Shown here: positions 11,952-22,003 of the stretch, one piece after another
Numbering within the stretch: position 1 is the stretch's first letter
How the letters are laid out: each line of letters opens with the position of its first letter
Origin: Amborella trichopoda
Lineage: Eukaryota; Streptophyta; Magnoliopsida; Amborellales; Amborellaceae
DNA length: 64,000 nucleotides
Assembly (NCBI RefSeq): GCF_000471905.2
Contig: NW_006494789.1
Coordinates: 2,549,371 to 2,613,370, forward strand
Direction of reading: 5' to 3'
Program-made: the position numbers and the translations under genes
The notes under the pieces: generated by a model
What the model was told of the DNA's origin: nothing
What the model saw: the letters and a program-made list of their open reading frames with translations, nothing else
Database searches by the model: none

Positions 11952-14900
11952 AAAGGAAGAGAGTTGAGAGCGAGAGAGAAAGATAGAGGAAGAGTTGAGA
12001 GAGAGAGGGAGCGCACAGAGCCAAGAAAGATAAGAAGAAGAGTCAAGAGAGAGAGATAGAGTTTGAAATAAGTGGCAGATGACTCAGCAAGAGTATTTAT
12101 GGTTTCTGAATACTGATGATAGTAAGGCAAAGCCTAGTACATAATTGTGGTGTTGTAGAGAGAGAGAACTAAAATAAGTTTTCAAATCTCTAGCTTCATA
12201 TGAGTACTTTCTATCTCCTCTCCCAAACCTCCTCAAAAAAAACTCCATTCACCAAAACTGAACTTTCTGTATCTACATTCGTAAACCCAAATAAAATGAG
12301 ATTGAAAGCAGTGGTTTTGATGCGGTCAGCACGATGAAAAGCCTAAATCTACAAGAAGGAGGATTTGCAGAGAAAGTTGACAAAGAAGACTTCGGTAGAA
12401 GAAGGATAGAGAGAGAGAGTTTCAAAAACCACAAAGCAAAAAACAAAATCGGTTCTTCAAAAACCGAAATTTTTTTAATTTGAGTTTTTGAAAAACTAAA
12501 AATTAAAAAAAAATCGATTTTTCAAAAACCGAAAATAGGCAGTTTTGTCTTTAAAAAAAAAGTGTTATGAAGTTGAAAAAATGGACATTTATGTAACAAC
12601 GGAAATTTTCAGGTATTTTCATAATAACAAAAATATAACGGATATTTATGTTATTTTTAATATACGAAACGACCTTGTGAGACCTTCCCACACCCATGTG
12701 TGTAGGACCCCAAAGGATCACCATTAAATTTGACACAGATAACTAGAAAAGTCAAGTCCCACATCCATAGGATAATTTTTCTATAGATCTGTGCCAAATT
12801 TAATGGTAATCCTTTAGGGTCCTACACACATGGGTGTGAGAGGGTCTCATAGGATCATTACTCTTATAATATATATATATATATATACAGCTTTCCCAAT
12901 GCCAAACAATTAAAAATACTAGCACCACAATTTATCAAACAGCGTGCCCATTTTTTAAGATTTTAAAACTCTAGGAAAGTTAGCAGCAAGGATTTTTCTA
13001 GGGAAACTACAGTGAAATTTATCAAAAGCCACCTAAAAGTCTCCCTCCACGAATATTGGGCCATGGTTAACTAAGAAATGACAATTTCTACTTATTTTTC
13101 AACCATTTCTTCTAAAACTTGTTTCATGAGTTCAAAATCAATTCCCATGTATTCCAAGCAAAAGGGCAAATTCATTTGGCCTTTTTATTCCCTAGAAGTT
13201 TCTCATAGATGCAACTCTAAGAAAAATTTAACTTTCACTTGGTTCAATTTTATCTTGGAAGTATACTTGTCTGGAATCGACTGCATCTTGTAGTTTCTGA
13301 GTCGAGGGGACTGATACCTTGGAGACAGTGAGACATCTTGTGCCTCGGGGACCATTGTAATGCACAGAAAAACCTGTTTTTGAAAGCTTTAGTTTGAAAC
13401 AAATTGTTTGCTGTTTGGTCTGTAGATAAACTCAAATTTGGAGGTTCAATGACCACAATATTCGTGAATATTTGATGAGTGAAGTTGGCACTCAATGAGC
13501 ATTCACTTAGTTGCAATTTCCTCCAATTTCCAGAGCTCTCACTGTAACTGTCGCTGAGAAAGTGACCTATGACCATGGTTAAGAGCCAACGCTATCATCT
13601 TGGAGTCAAGCAAACGGCATAGACTCCCATCCAAGCAAACGAACTTGCATCCAAGATTGGCAGTTCAAACCACTCCAAAATAAGAAGATTTAAAAATTTT
13701 GTTTGCTTTGACCATGGTTAAGCTCAAACCTACAAGTTTCAGCCGCAGATAAGCAAACAGTCAAATTTTGGCCTTGGTTTCAGTAACGCTTTAATCCTTG
13801 ACCTTGGTTAACTAAGCCTTAGTGATTTTACCATGATTTGTGGGCCTTACGAACTTTGGTAGGGGTTGAATAAGAGTCCCACCATTCTTGGTTGCGATTA
13901 AGTAATGTACACAAGTTTTGACAGCTGATAGGAGTTTTTTCCAAGCAGTTTTAAAAGACCTAATTTCTGCAACTTGCATTTTAACAGGATCCTAAAGCCA
14001 AAATCAAATATGCAGAAGTCAATCAATAATTCAAATACCTTAGAAGAATATTGTTACATCAACAGCCAAGCCACAATCCACCATACTAAATTAGATAAAA
14101 CAACCTAGGAATTCAATGCTCTTACCCCAATAAGACCCAACAATTCAAACACTGCAACTATATATAGGGTGTGGTTTATATAAGACAGCAACCTTACTTG
14201 TAGAAGTAGTAGGTGATCTACACCGTCCATTTTAGTTGGACGATACAAATTTCACACATTTTTAAAACAATGTCAAAGTCTAGCATGTCTATTAGGATAG
14301 CGTCAAATCTACAGTCCAACTAAAATTGACACTGTAGATGGTTGCAACCTTACTTCTAAAGTCATGGTAATGTCTTGAGAGATGTTCCAAATTTTGACAT
14401 TGTCTAAAGTCATGGTAATGTCTGGAGAGATGTTCCAAATTTTGACATTGTCTTGAAAGAACGGCCAAATTTATTATTACAACATCCAATTAAAGTAGAG
14501 TTGTAAAACAACTCAACTTACTTGTACACAGGCTAATATAAACTGTATTAGTAGACAGGTGTGAAAGAGAGAGATACCTTCTCTGATATGTTGTACTACT
14601 ATCTGTGAAATAAACATTGCCATCCTCATCGATATCCAGATCATTAGTGAACTTTAATGGAACTCCATTCACCTCACTCACAAGAGGGGTCGCCAAACCC
14701 CCTTCTGGTCCAACCTTCAAAAGACCAAAATACGCATCACAGATGTACAATTCCCCTGTTTTCTTATTAAACCTAAGCCCTAATGGACGCCCACATATAT
14801 GCTCATTCTTCAAATAAGCCAGCGGCGATGGTTTAGGATCACATATTTCTGACCTAAAAAAAAGTTACTCAATAAATCAAAAGAAAATGAAAGAAAAATC

Positions 14901-15275
14901 AGAAAAAAAAAAAAAAGAAGTAAAAAAAACTGGAGTTTTCATATACCGGTTTGGAGAAGTGACTGCGAATTCAGTCCAGGAATAGCCATTCCAGAAAAGA
15001 ATACGGCCATCTGCGACTCCTGTGTAAGGGCCGCGGCCTTGAGGATCAAATGCTAGGCTTTCCGGTCCCTGAATCTTATTAAGGAATTTGATCTCCGATT
15101 TTTGCAGGCGATTTTCAGGATCGTTTAGGTTCGGGACTTGGGATTGAGGAGGGAAATCGACTCTGTAAGCCTCGAATTCGGGGAAGTCTTTAATGGGCCT
15201 GTGTCCAAAGGGGTCGATGCCACAGTAAAGGGCGAGGAGGAGGAATAATCCGGCCAGGATCCCGGCCGCCGTCAT
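3757..15275 (-). CDS. Strictosidine synthase-like (SSL) protein, 4 exons
   Basis: Exons on the minus strand are 15275-14947, 14853-14578, 6456-6289 and 4150-3757. Phases agree at each junction (2, 2, 2) and sum to 1,167 nt, giving 388 aa. Residues 1-20 are a hydrophobic signal or anchor segment (AGILAGLFLLLALYCG), as expected for entry into the secretory pathway. Propeller motifs typical of the Str_synth family follow: GPESLAFDPQGRGPYTG, then ADGRILFW, CGRPLGLRF, LYICDAYFGLLKVGPEGG, FTDSSTTYQRR, FANGLSLSKDG, LPGFPDNVR and GDFWVAMHC. Plant SSL proteins generally resemble calcium-dependent lactonase or paraoxonase-like propellers; most are not true strictosidine synthases, and alkaloid synthesis is not implied. 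The substrate is unknown. Intron 1 is 93 bp, intron 2 is 8.1 kb and intron 3 is 2.1 kb. The start is the first ATG before the signal segment, in good context (gacaatgac). The C-terminus stops right after PFIAVY, with little or no extension. Confidence 0.93.
4484..5093 (+). mobile_element. Copia-type LTR with primer-binding site (truncated)
   Basis: The LTR is 4484-5074. It starts tgttaaatttgg and ends ccaatttaaca, a TG...CA pair with an inverted terminal match. The motif tggtatcagaac follows at 5082-5093; it resembles the initiator-Met tRNA primer-binding site used by Ty1-copia elements. No gag-pol coding region or second LTR follows, so this is a 5' remnant. It lies in SSL intron 3. Confidence 0.7.
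8246..8711. repeat. Exact 233-bp tandem duplication
   Basis: Positions 8246-8478 are repeated as 8479-8711 with no difference that I could see. Each unit begins ttcctacttgtaactcg and ends tgtgttaaaacag. It lies in SSL intron 2. The open frames read across it are by-products of the duplication. Identity over 233 bp means either a very recent event or an assembly artefact. Confidence 0.95.
9483..9616 (-). mobile_element. SINE family S1, copy 1 (15-bp TSD)
   Basis: The insertion is 134 bp, with a poly-T head on the plus strand (an A-tail on the minus strand). It is flanked by a perfect 15-bp target duplication, cgccatcagtgaaag, at 9468-9482 and 9617-9631. Shared family blocks on the element strand are a GTGGTGG/accacc head, a ttcccactaacg-like middle, an aaaaaacgggtgggg-like block and a ccccactgacttaccc-like block before the tail. 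Four other copies are in this window. It lies in SSL intron 2. Confidence 0.88.
9653..10397. repeat. AT-rich low-complexity block
   Basis: Long stretches made of almost only A and T (9653-9866 and 10260-10397), with short tat/ata repeats, are split by the MITE copy at 9876-10259. No gene or terminal structure is visible in the AT part. It sits inside SSL intron 2. Confidence 0.8.
9876..10259 (+). mobile_element. MITE family 1, copy C (perfect 9-bp TSD)
   Basis: This is the best-preserved copy, 384 bp. It starts gggtgcggtttgtgtagag and ends ctctatataaacttttccc. The flanks carry tatgtttaa at 9867-9875 and again at 10260-10268, a perfect 9-bp duplication. That length is the hallmark of Mutator-like transposition. 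It has no open reading frame. Confidence 0.92.
10398..10860. mobile_element. Non-autonomous TIR element, about 460 bp
   Basis: The left arm (ggaaaaatatcc, then tagcccatgggctaatgg, then gcccaacgatccagattg) is matched in reverse by the right arm (cggctcagattcaatatg, gagccattgggcttatac, gaattctccctt). The inverted repeats are about 80-90 bp and imperfect. It has no coding capacity. A truncated relative starts the window. It lies in SSL intron 2. Confidence 0.75.
10926..12660. mobile_element. Long-TIR element, probable Pack-MULE
   Basis: The left arm 10926-11349 and right arm about 12210-12660 are inverted copies of about 424 and 451 bp. Paired blocks include ataaatatccgttata with its inverse near 12637-12656, and gtgaatggattttttttg with its inverse near 12235. 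Very long terminal inverted repeats around an unrelated core are typical of non-autonomous Mutator-like elements that pick up host gene pieces. The core (11350-12210) contains a coding-like fragment and GA-rich DNA. No transposase was found, and the flanking 9 bases do not match. It lies in SSL intron 2. Confidence 0.72.
11400..11800 (-). pseudogene. Captured DUF1639-like gene fragment
   Basis: On the minus strand the core reads KKEIEDTF around 11490-11465 and, after a frame change, VMGAKLPLRPKKRPTAAKK around 11466-11410. Plant DUF1639 proteins carry a conserved block of the form KKEIEEDF, a few residues, then a proline/arginine-rich RPKKRP stretch, so the similarity is specific. The upstream part (11716-11495) is open but not recognised. 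It includes a short local duplication of the sequence encoding GPKLKF. The fragment lies between long inverted repeats, is frame-shifted and cannot encode an intact protein. I infer transduplication; function is unlikely. Confidence 0.5.
12664..12865. mobile_element. MITE family 2, copy 1 (palindromic)
   Basis: An almost self-complementary element of about 200 bp. cacacccatgtgtgtagg on the left pairs with cctacacacatgggtgtg on the right, and caccattaaatttg pairs with caaatttaatgg. The right end is tctcataggatcattact, shared by three other copies in the window. It abuts the Pack-MULE. Confidence 0.8.
14361..14455. repeat. Short tandem duplication (48-bp unit, two copies)
   Basis: gtcatggtaatgtct begins at 14361 and again at 14409, with gatgttccaaattttgac following in both copies. 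One base differs (ttgaga against tggaga). It lies in SSL intron 2, about 120 bp beyond the exon 2 donor. Confidence 0.85.
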
Positions 15276-15376
15276 TGTCAGAGTTGAAATTTTCCGGCGA
15301 CCACACTCCGAGTGGAAAAGACTTGATAATCAGTAAATAATAGACAATGAGTTTCTTTGGGCGAAAATATAGACAG
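15276..15376 (-). promoter_or_regulatory. Putative SSL core promoter and leader
   Basis: Just upstream of the SSL start on the minus strand, a TATA-like ctatattttcg lies at about 15364-15374. This is roughly 90-100 bp before the ATG and fits a short leader. There is no experimental support; the assignment is by position and motif only. Confidence 0.35.
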
Positions 15377-16637
15377 TGAATTCACAGCCCCAAAGTGTGA
15401 GCTTTTCATAATTGGTTGATTATTATTGATTTGTTCACCGGCCCTTCGTCAACTACTAACTGAATATGCCAAAACCTTCATCCCCCAACAACCTCGACAC
15501 ACTCTCCCAAAAAAGCCCCTGATTAGATTTTCAAACAAAAAAATATCTCAATTGTAATTTGAATCTCACCAAACCCCTCTGTGGTTTTTTTTTTTTTTTA
15601 ATGATGACCACAAGATTCATCAACTCGAGAAATTACACATATGGAAAGTACATTTAAGAGAAGGAGGTAACCACCCAAAAAAAAAAAAATCTGTACACCA
15701 CCTTTAGTAAGAGAATCAACTTCGAAATTAGTCTCTCTACAGCAATGAAAAAGCTCATAAGAGCCACAAGATAATAAAAACAATAATAATAATAAATCCC
15801 TTTGTACTTTTTATAGTGAATTCGGGACCAAGGTGTCCTTATATATTGCTGCACTATCGTTGAGAAATGGCTCTGCCAACGTGATATTAGGAGGACATAC
15901 CCTTGAATTTTGTTGCGGAAATGTGAGAAATCCTCAACAAAAAAAAAAAGCCTCTAGGAGTATACAAAAAAAAAAAAAGTGAGCTTTTCAGAGATGTTAA
16001 TGCATCTGAAAAAAAAAAAAAGCTTTTCGGAGATAGAATTGAGAAAAACAATTATCTTATCTATCGTACTTCACATAGTATAAGAGGTATAATTAAAAAG
16101 TCACCTAAAAAATGGTAGGGTAGGGTCATTTAAAAATTTGAGTAGAAAGGGGGTGGGTTTTTATTTTTTGTGTAGAAGGGAAGGAACTGCGGGTTAAATC
16201 CAAATCCAGGACATCCTGCCTCCTACTTAATTTTCTCTTTGGAAGGGTAAGTAACTTGGTTGGCGTGATTCAAGTCAGCTACCTCTCCCAGCCTTGCCCG
16301 ACTGCATTTTTCCTTTTTTTTTTATTTTTTATTTTATCTTTGAACGTAGTAGGCGCGGCCGCCAGGGGACCCTCACCCAAGGTGGCCCATCCGGCTTGGA
16401 CCGGCACTAGAGGGACCTGGACAGGACTTGGGCCAAGGTTCCCGTGGCCATTGCGAGCCCTAAATTGACAAGAGACCAGACTCTAGATATTTGTTATGCG
16501 AAAATACTGCATGCGTCTAGTAGTGCATTTGCTCCATCCGAGCCATATCTTAGGACCCCCAGATTTAGGGTGTAACCTATTCTACCAAGTGATAAAGTTC
16601 AAAAATATATATACATTTGATGTTCACGACATATTTT
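15377..16637. other. Intergenic DNA between SSL and NUP1, proximal part
   Basis: No gene was recognised. Several A or T homopolymer runs occur (near 15588, 15678, 15948, 15968 and 16011). GC-rich sequence at about 16350-16460 contains the palindromic gcggccgc. The 70-codon frame at 16256-16468 crosses the T-rich and GC-rich parts and lacks protein features. Confidence 0.45.
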
Positions 16638-17008
16638 GGGTGCCATTTATATAGAATCGAGGCTCTAAACAATCAAATTAAAGCCCACCTTCAAATAATA
16701 TCGAGAAATATGATTTCAGTACTACAAAGTTTTGTGATAGCCTTAAATTATATTTTGATCTTTAGTTATAGAATTTAATGCTTAAAAGAGTGTACATCAA
16801 GCAGATCTATGAAAACTATAAAATATTAAAAATTGAGATCCAAATATGCATTACAAGATGCATTGTTTCCAAAATCTGAAATCCATATTTTCTCATGTCT
16901 ATGCATCTTGATGTCGAGATTATCGATTTGATGATATTTGGGCATCAAAACAACCTCTTCTAGGCTAATTTGAATGTTTAGAGCCTAAGCTCTATAGAAA
17001 CTTTTTCC
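16638..17008 (+). mobile_element. MITE family 1, copy D
   Basis: A 371-bp copy with family termini (gggtgccatttatatag ... ctatagaaactttttcc) and the internal ctctaaacaatcaaatt / gaatgtttagagcc pair. The flanks acatatttt (16629-16637) and atatatttt (17009-17017) match at 8 of 9 positions. Confidence 0.82.
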
Positions 17009-17109
17009 ATATATTTTTATGGAAAAATAATATAAATTACAAAATATACATAAATTAAAAGAAAAAGCATGTCCAATTTTTTGACGGTGTGTGGCCTCGA
17101 GTGCGATTC

Positions 17110-17995
17110 CTACACCCCAATTTTAAGTTTATATATAGTTGCAATCTTATACTATAGAACTACGGGTACACCATAAAAACCTAGTAGAAAAGAGAATTCA
17201 AAAACTTGGAAAACTTTCTAGTTGATCATCTTGATATGAAATGTATGTTATAAAGAAAAGTGAAAGCTTTATGTGCGACCCTACCCACATATCAATCACG
17301 TGTGACCCCACTTCTCAATCATTCGATTTGAATGGATTGTTAGTTTGATTTTTTATTTTTTTTTACAAAACCTTTTTTTATTGAAATTTTGGGCTTCCCG
17401 TATTATTATTGGGTGCAAATAGTGAAAAAACATATCCTATAAAATAAATGACCGAAATGCCCCAAAATATTATAGGAGTATTCTAACAATTTTTCATAAG
17501 GGAAATCGTTTATTATTGCTATTTTTATCATATGCGCCCATTTCAAATGTGTGCATGCCCCCAATTTTCTACAAAATTATTTTTAGAATAAAGATTAAAA
17601 ATAAAACACTCTGAACTGTCGGATCGTACTTGAGAGCCAACTTGTGATATTATGACTAGAGCCATCCCGACCATCTACTTGGACCATAGCTAAGAGTAGG
17701 GTTCACATGTACTTTATATGTGGTTAAAGCTTTATCGTAACGAAAAAATGAATTTTAAATATCAAATATAATGTATCTCGTAATAAGTTACTTCGACGGT
17801 CTATTATCAAGATTTTAAATTTTTTATATTATATCTACTCAATCTATTGCATTTTGGGAAATTTAGTTTTCAAAATTGGGTTGAACATAGATTTTTAAGC
17901 CATCTAAAGTTTCTAATACTAGAACTACTTCTTGTAGCAAAATTTAAAGGTGCACCTTACTTGTATAGGATAAAGTAGCAGTTTATACAAACCTC
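17110..17995. mobile_element. Diverged relative of the inverted-repeat family
   Basis: The right end (aaaggtgcaccttacttg, then gtttatacaaacc, about 17946-17994) resembles the ends of the inner element in the NUP1 inverted repeat (36480-37133). Its interior also shares cgacggtctattatcaag. The left end near 17130 (gttgcaatcttatac) is poorly preserved. Boundaries are uncertain. Confidence 0.35.
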
Positions 17996-18317
17996 ACTTA
18001 GGTATCTTATTAATATATATTTATATTGTATGTAATATATGAAGGGATTGTCTAAAATGAAACCATTTATCTTTTTTACATGGAGATCACACTCATTCAC
18101 ATCCCTTAAATTTCAAAATGGGTGGCTGTAAGAGCATTACTGAATAGGAAGGATTGTGACCTCAATGTACAAAAGATAAATGATCTCTTTATAGACAATT
18201 CCATTATTTATATCTATGTTAAATATATATTATATTATATTATAATAATATTATATAATATATACAATATAATAATATTATATATCATTATAGACACTCC
18301 AATCCCAATTGAAAAAA

Positions 18318-18750
18318 GGAAAAATTTAGTATAGAACTCTAATTCCTCGTACTATTTCATGGTAGACCCTGTTTCTGTTTTTATTTCAAACAGCATAAGA
18401 AAATCTCTAAAAATTTCACCATACCCCCTCTTCTCTTATATCCTTTTTTTATTGACTTTTTTATTATTAAAATTAGCCTTAACAAATATTTTTACATCAT
18501 TTCAACTCGATAACTTTTTAAATGGGTGGAAAGGGGAAAAAATGGTTAAAATTATTTTTTGAGATGAAAAAGTATAAAAATATTCGCTGGTGCTAATTTT
18601 TATAGTCAAAAGTTAATAAACGAGGGAGATAAGAGATGAGGGATACGGTGAAATCCTTAAAATTTTCTTTATACCGTTTGAAAAAAAAAATAGAAATAAA
18701 ATATATCATAAAATAATACAAAAAATTAAAGTTCTATACGAAATTTTTCC
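18318..18750. mobile_element. Non-autonomous TIR element, 433 bp
   Basis: The left end ggaaaaatttagtatag plus aactctaatt is matched in reverse by aattaaagttctatacg plus aaatttttcc at the right. Inverted repeats are about 45-60 bp. It has no coding capacity. The pure A/T tract 18215-18290 lies just upstream. Confidence 0.7.
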
Positions 18751-19469
18751 TTAAAAAAATGATATATAAACCCAAATTCCACGGACGACCATCCCAACAA
18801 TCCATACCATCCCAAACACCTATTAAAAATCACAGCTCATTACCCAAATCACGAGTGAAGCGCGTAACTCAGTAGCGCATAGCTCAGTAAGGCACCCTCA
18901 TGCAGAGCTCCAAAGAGAAAAATGGAGCCAATGGCGAACTTTAGAGCAAAAACATAAGAGAAATAAACAAACTTGGAATCTACCCTCGCTTTAAGGCGAT
19001 TCCAAAGCGAAAGCAGATTTCAGCATCGCCAAACATCAATAGAACCCGATTAGCCAAAAGTTGCAGTTGGACGGCTCGACGTCGGGATGAGAGAAAAGCA
19101 ACCATTACTTAAAACACCATAGTCAATGGTCACGCTCAAACTGGTCATGAATCGGCACCGTTTTTGGCCGTTAGGCTTAGGTCCGACTCATGTTCTTTTG
19201 TTTTATTCCCAGCTTTTCATTTTCTATTACTCTATTTTGAACATTTTCAAAATTTCTCATCCTCTTACCTCGATTTTTTAAATTCTCAAACAGGTTTCAA
19301 GCTCGGCAATTAAAAAAGCCAGCTCTACTGGCCGTGTGAGCAAAAAAGGGTCTTGTAGCATGACTCTAACCCTGATTATAATTTGATACAACTCATTCCC
19401 TATGAATATCATTTTTGACAAGTTTAGGCCCCAAAATCAAACATAATTATTATTTTACCGCAATTTATG
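18751..19469. other. Intergenic DNA, nothing recognised
   Basis: Ordinary mixed-composition sequence with no recognisable gene, inverted repeat or simple repeat. It ends at the run of Ns. Confidence 0.5.
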
Positions 19470-19489
19470 NNNNNNNNNNNNNNNNNNNN
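19470..19489. other. Assembly gap (20 Ns)
   Basis: Twenty undetermined bases. They fall at the left terminus of a palindromic MITE copy, the kind of hairpin-prone sequence that often breaks assemblies. The true gap length is unknown. Confidence 0.99.
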
Positions 19490-19667
19490 CTATAAGACCT
19501 TCTCCCACTTATGTGTGTATAACTCTCAAAAGATCACACACAAATCTTTAGAAAAGTCAAGTCTTACACCCATGTGATAATTTTTTAGAGATCCATACCA
19601 ACTTTAATAGTGATCATTTGGGGTCCTACACACATGGGTGAAGGAAGGCCTTATAGGATCATTACTC
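19490..19667. mobile_element. MITE family 2, copy 2 (left end in gap)
   Basis: Starts ctataagaccttctccc after the Ns and ends ggccttataggatcattact. It shares the acacatgggtg and gatcattact blocks with copy 1. The outer left terminus is lost in the gap. Confidence 0.75.
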
Positions 19668-19733
19668 ATATATATTTACAATATAATATATATTATATAA
19701 ACTTATATTTAACATATAAATAGTATTATAAAA

Positions 19734-19934
19734 TGAGAAATTATACTATGAGACCCTCACATACCCATGTGAGTAGGATGTCAAATGATAACCATTAAAT
19801 TTGGCTCAAATGTCTAAAAAAGTTATCACATGGGTGTGAGACTTGACTTTTCTAGAGATATTTATTAAATTTGATGGTGATCATTTTGGGTCCTACCCAC
19901 ATAAGTGTGGGAAGGTCTCATAGGATCATTACTG
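19734..19934. mobile_element. MITE family 2, copy 3
   Basis: About 200 bp. It starts aaattatactatgagacc and ends ggtctcataggatcattact, with an internal near-palindrome (caccattaaattt-like left, aaatttgatggtgatc right). It is separated from copy 2 by 66 bp of AT-rich sequence. Confidence 0.75.
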
Positions 19935-19969
19935 TTATATAATATATAATATGCATATCATTAATAGAC

Positions 19970-20362
19970 GAGAAAAGTTTATATAGAGCCTAGGCTCTAA
20001 ACAATCAAATTAGAGCCTACCTCAAAACTTTCACTACAATAGGTTGTTTTGATGCCCAAATATCATCAAATTGATCATATCGACATCAAGATGCAAGGAC
20101 ATGAGAAAAAAAAGGATTTCCAAATTTGGAAACGGTGCATCTTGTAACGCATTTTTTATCATCAATTTTTAAGATTTTAAAGTTTTCATAGATCTACTCG
20201 ATGTACACTATTTTTTAAGCTTTAAATTTTATAATTAAAGCTAATAATATATTTTAAGGCTTTCACAAAGATTTCTAGCATTGAAACCACTTTTCTCGAT
20301 ACTATTTGAAGGTGGGCTTTAATTTTGTTGTTTAGAGCCTTGGCTCTATACAAACCGTACAT
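19970..20362 (-). mobile_element. MITE family 1, copy E (inverted)
   Basis: This copy is in opposite orientation: aaaagtttatatagagcc is at the left end and ggctctatacaaaccg at the right. The middle holds the reverse complement of the cttcaaata...tcgagaaa block. The target duplication is weak (ttaata shared within the nine flanking bases). Confidence 0.78.
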
Positions 20363-20429
20363 TAATATATATAATGTATATTACCAAATATATAAAAATG
20401 CATAATTTTTTTTCTACATAATATTTAGA

Positions 20430-21133
20430 GGAAAAATTACAAAAAAACCCCAAGTATACGCTTCTTATGCAACTTACCCCCAGCCAACTTTTTTCTCTCA
20501 TTTTTTCCCCAAAACATAACACCCCAACCCAAAACAAAAAAAAAAACAAAAAAACTAAACTACCCTAATACTTTTACTCATGCCTCTCTATCCTCTTTCC
20601 CTTGTTTTTTTTCAAAATTGCGGTACGACAATCAAAACAAGCCGTTCAAAACTGTGATTTGGCAGAACATACATGTGATCTGGCACCTTTGTTTCAGTCA
20701 AAACAATAGTTCGGCAAATAGACATGTGCTCCGACACTTTTGTTTATGGACAAAGGTGCGGTCTGGCAAATTGAACAAGCTGTCTGGCATATTTTTGCTA
20801 GAAACAATGCGCTCCGACAAAGAGTGAACGTGATCCGGCATGTTTTTTAGTTTAGGGTCCGGCAGAGAATGAACACAATCCAACATGTTTTTTAGTTTAA
20901 TGGGTCCGGCAATGGGTTCATGGCGGTCCGACAGCTCATGTGGCTTTTGGTAGTGTACGTATGCTTAGGTGGATGTCTCACCAAAATTAATATTTTTGGT
21001 ACGAAAAGGGGTATTTTCGTAAAAAAAAAGGTACCTTTTTGTATTTGAGGGTATTTATTAAGAAAGTATATTTTTTTTTAAAAAAGAAAAAGTTGGCTTA
21101 GGGGTAAGTTGCATAAGGTTTTTTGTAATTTCC
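20430..21133. mobile_element. Non-autonomous TIR element with internal ccggca repeats
   Basis: The left arm aggaaaaattac..., cttatgcaacttaccccc, agccaactttttt is mirrored by aaaagttggcttagggg, taagttgcataagg, ttgtaatttcct at the right. The core has a series of tccggca/tctggca/tccgaca words at irregular spacing (about 20657-20935). The open frames across it have no recognised similarity. The ends start with a GGAAAATTAC-like word, as does the Pack-MULE. Confidence 0.68.
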
Positions 21134-21320
21134 TATATATATATATATATAAATACTTATCTTCAGAAAATATTTACGCACGAACTGTATACGCACATTC
21201 CTAGTCCACGTTTTTCTTCCGTTCCCACCCGCACATTCTATGTCTCTCTTATTTTACCCAACGAAGAAAGTACTCGTGCTCTTCATTTAACACTTCGTGC
21301 TGTTTTCATTTAACACTTTA

Positions 21321-21710
21321 TGGTGCGGTTTGTATAGGGCCTAGGTTTTAAACAATCAAATTAGAACATACCTTCAAATAGTATTGAGAAATATGATTTT
21401 AATATTGAAAATCTTTGTAATAGCCTTGAAATATATTTTTATTTTTATTTATAAAGTCTAAAGCTTCAAAAATAGTATCCATCAAAAGATCTATGAAAAT
21501 TTAAAAATCTTGAAAGTGAATGGTCAAAAACTGCATTAGAAAATACACTATTTTTAGAACTTAAATTTGTTTTTTCTCATGTCCATGTATCTTGATGCGG
21601 AGACGATCAATTTGAAGATATTTTGGCATCAAAACACCACCTTCTAGTCAATTTTTGGAGGTAGGCTAAATTTGATTGTTTAGAGCGTCGGGTCTATGTA
21701 ATCTTTTTCC
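21321..21710 (+). mobile_element. MITE family 1, copy F (close to NUP1)
   Basis: Starts tggtgcggtttgtataggg and ends gtctatgtaatctttttcc, with the tttgattgtttagagcg sub-terminal block. The sequence ttcatttaa occurs just right of the element and shortly left of it, but the exact duplication is ambiguous. Its right edge lies 293 bp before the NUP1 start codon. Confidence 0.78.
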
Positions 21711-22003
21711 TTCATTTAAACCTCAGCGCCGAAGAAGAGAGAGAGAGAGAGAGAGGAGAGTAGTGATAAAAAAGGGGGAAAAGAGCCCGTAGCAAAGCGG
21801 CATAGCGAGACCAGAGGCAGCCGCCCAATAAACCCTACACCTCTCTCTTCCCCATTTTCTCTCCCTCCTCCCTTTAAAACATAGTTGAGAGCGAGCAGAG
21901 GCAGCCGTTGCATAGCAGAAGAAGCACGAGTGCCCCCAAAAACCGTATCTTTTCCTCTCTCTCTCTCTCCTACCCTTTACTTGTATCTCTTTCTCTCTGT
22001 ACC
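21711..22003 (+). promoter_or_regulatory. NUP1 proximal promoter and 5' leader
   Basis: This contains GA and CT tracts (gagagaga at about 21737, ctctctctctctcc at about 21955-21970), typical of plant pyrimidine-patch promoters and leaders. A short direct repeat, agaggcagccg, is at about 21814 and 21897. I see no ATG between about 21880 and the start. The start sits in a strong context (accatgg). The transcription start is not determined. Confidence 0.45.

Noticed and set aside
11720..12130. 136-codon Leu/Ser-rich minus-strand open frame
   Set aside because: It is produced by reading GA microsatellite DNA (11870-12010) and has no protein family features.
9287..12948. A single 3.6-kb Harbinger-like element (gggcgtttgataacc at one end, tatcaaacagcgtgccc at the other)
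   Set aside because: The terminal match is short and the interval is explained by several independent, better-supported insertions.
3757..15275. True strictosidine synthase of alkaloid biosynthesis
   Set aside because: The protein belongs to the broad SSL family by motif order. No neighbouring alkaloid pathway gene is present and sequence alone does not support that substrate.
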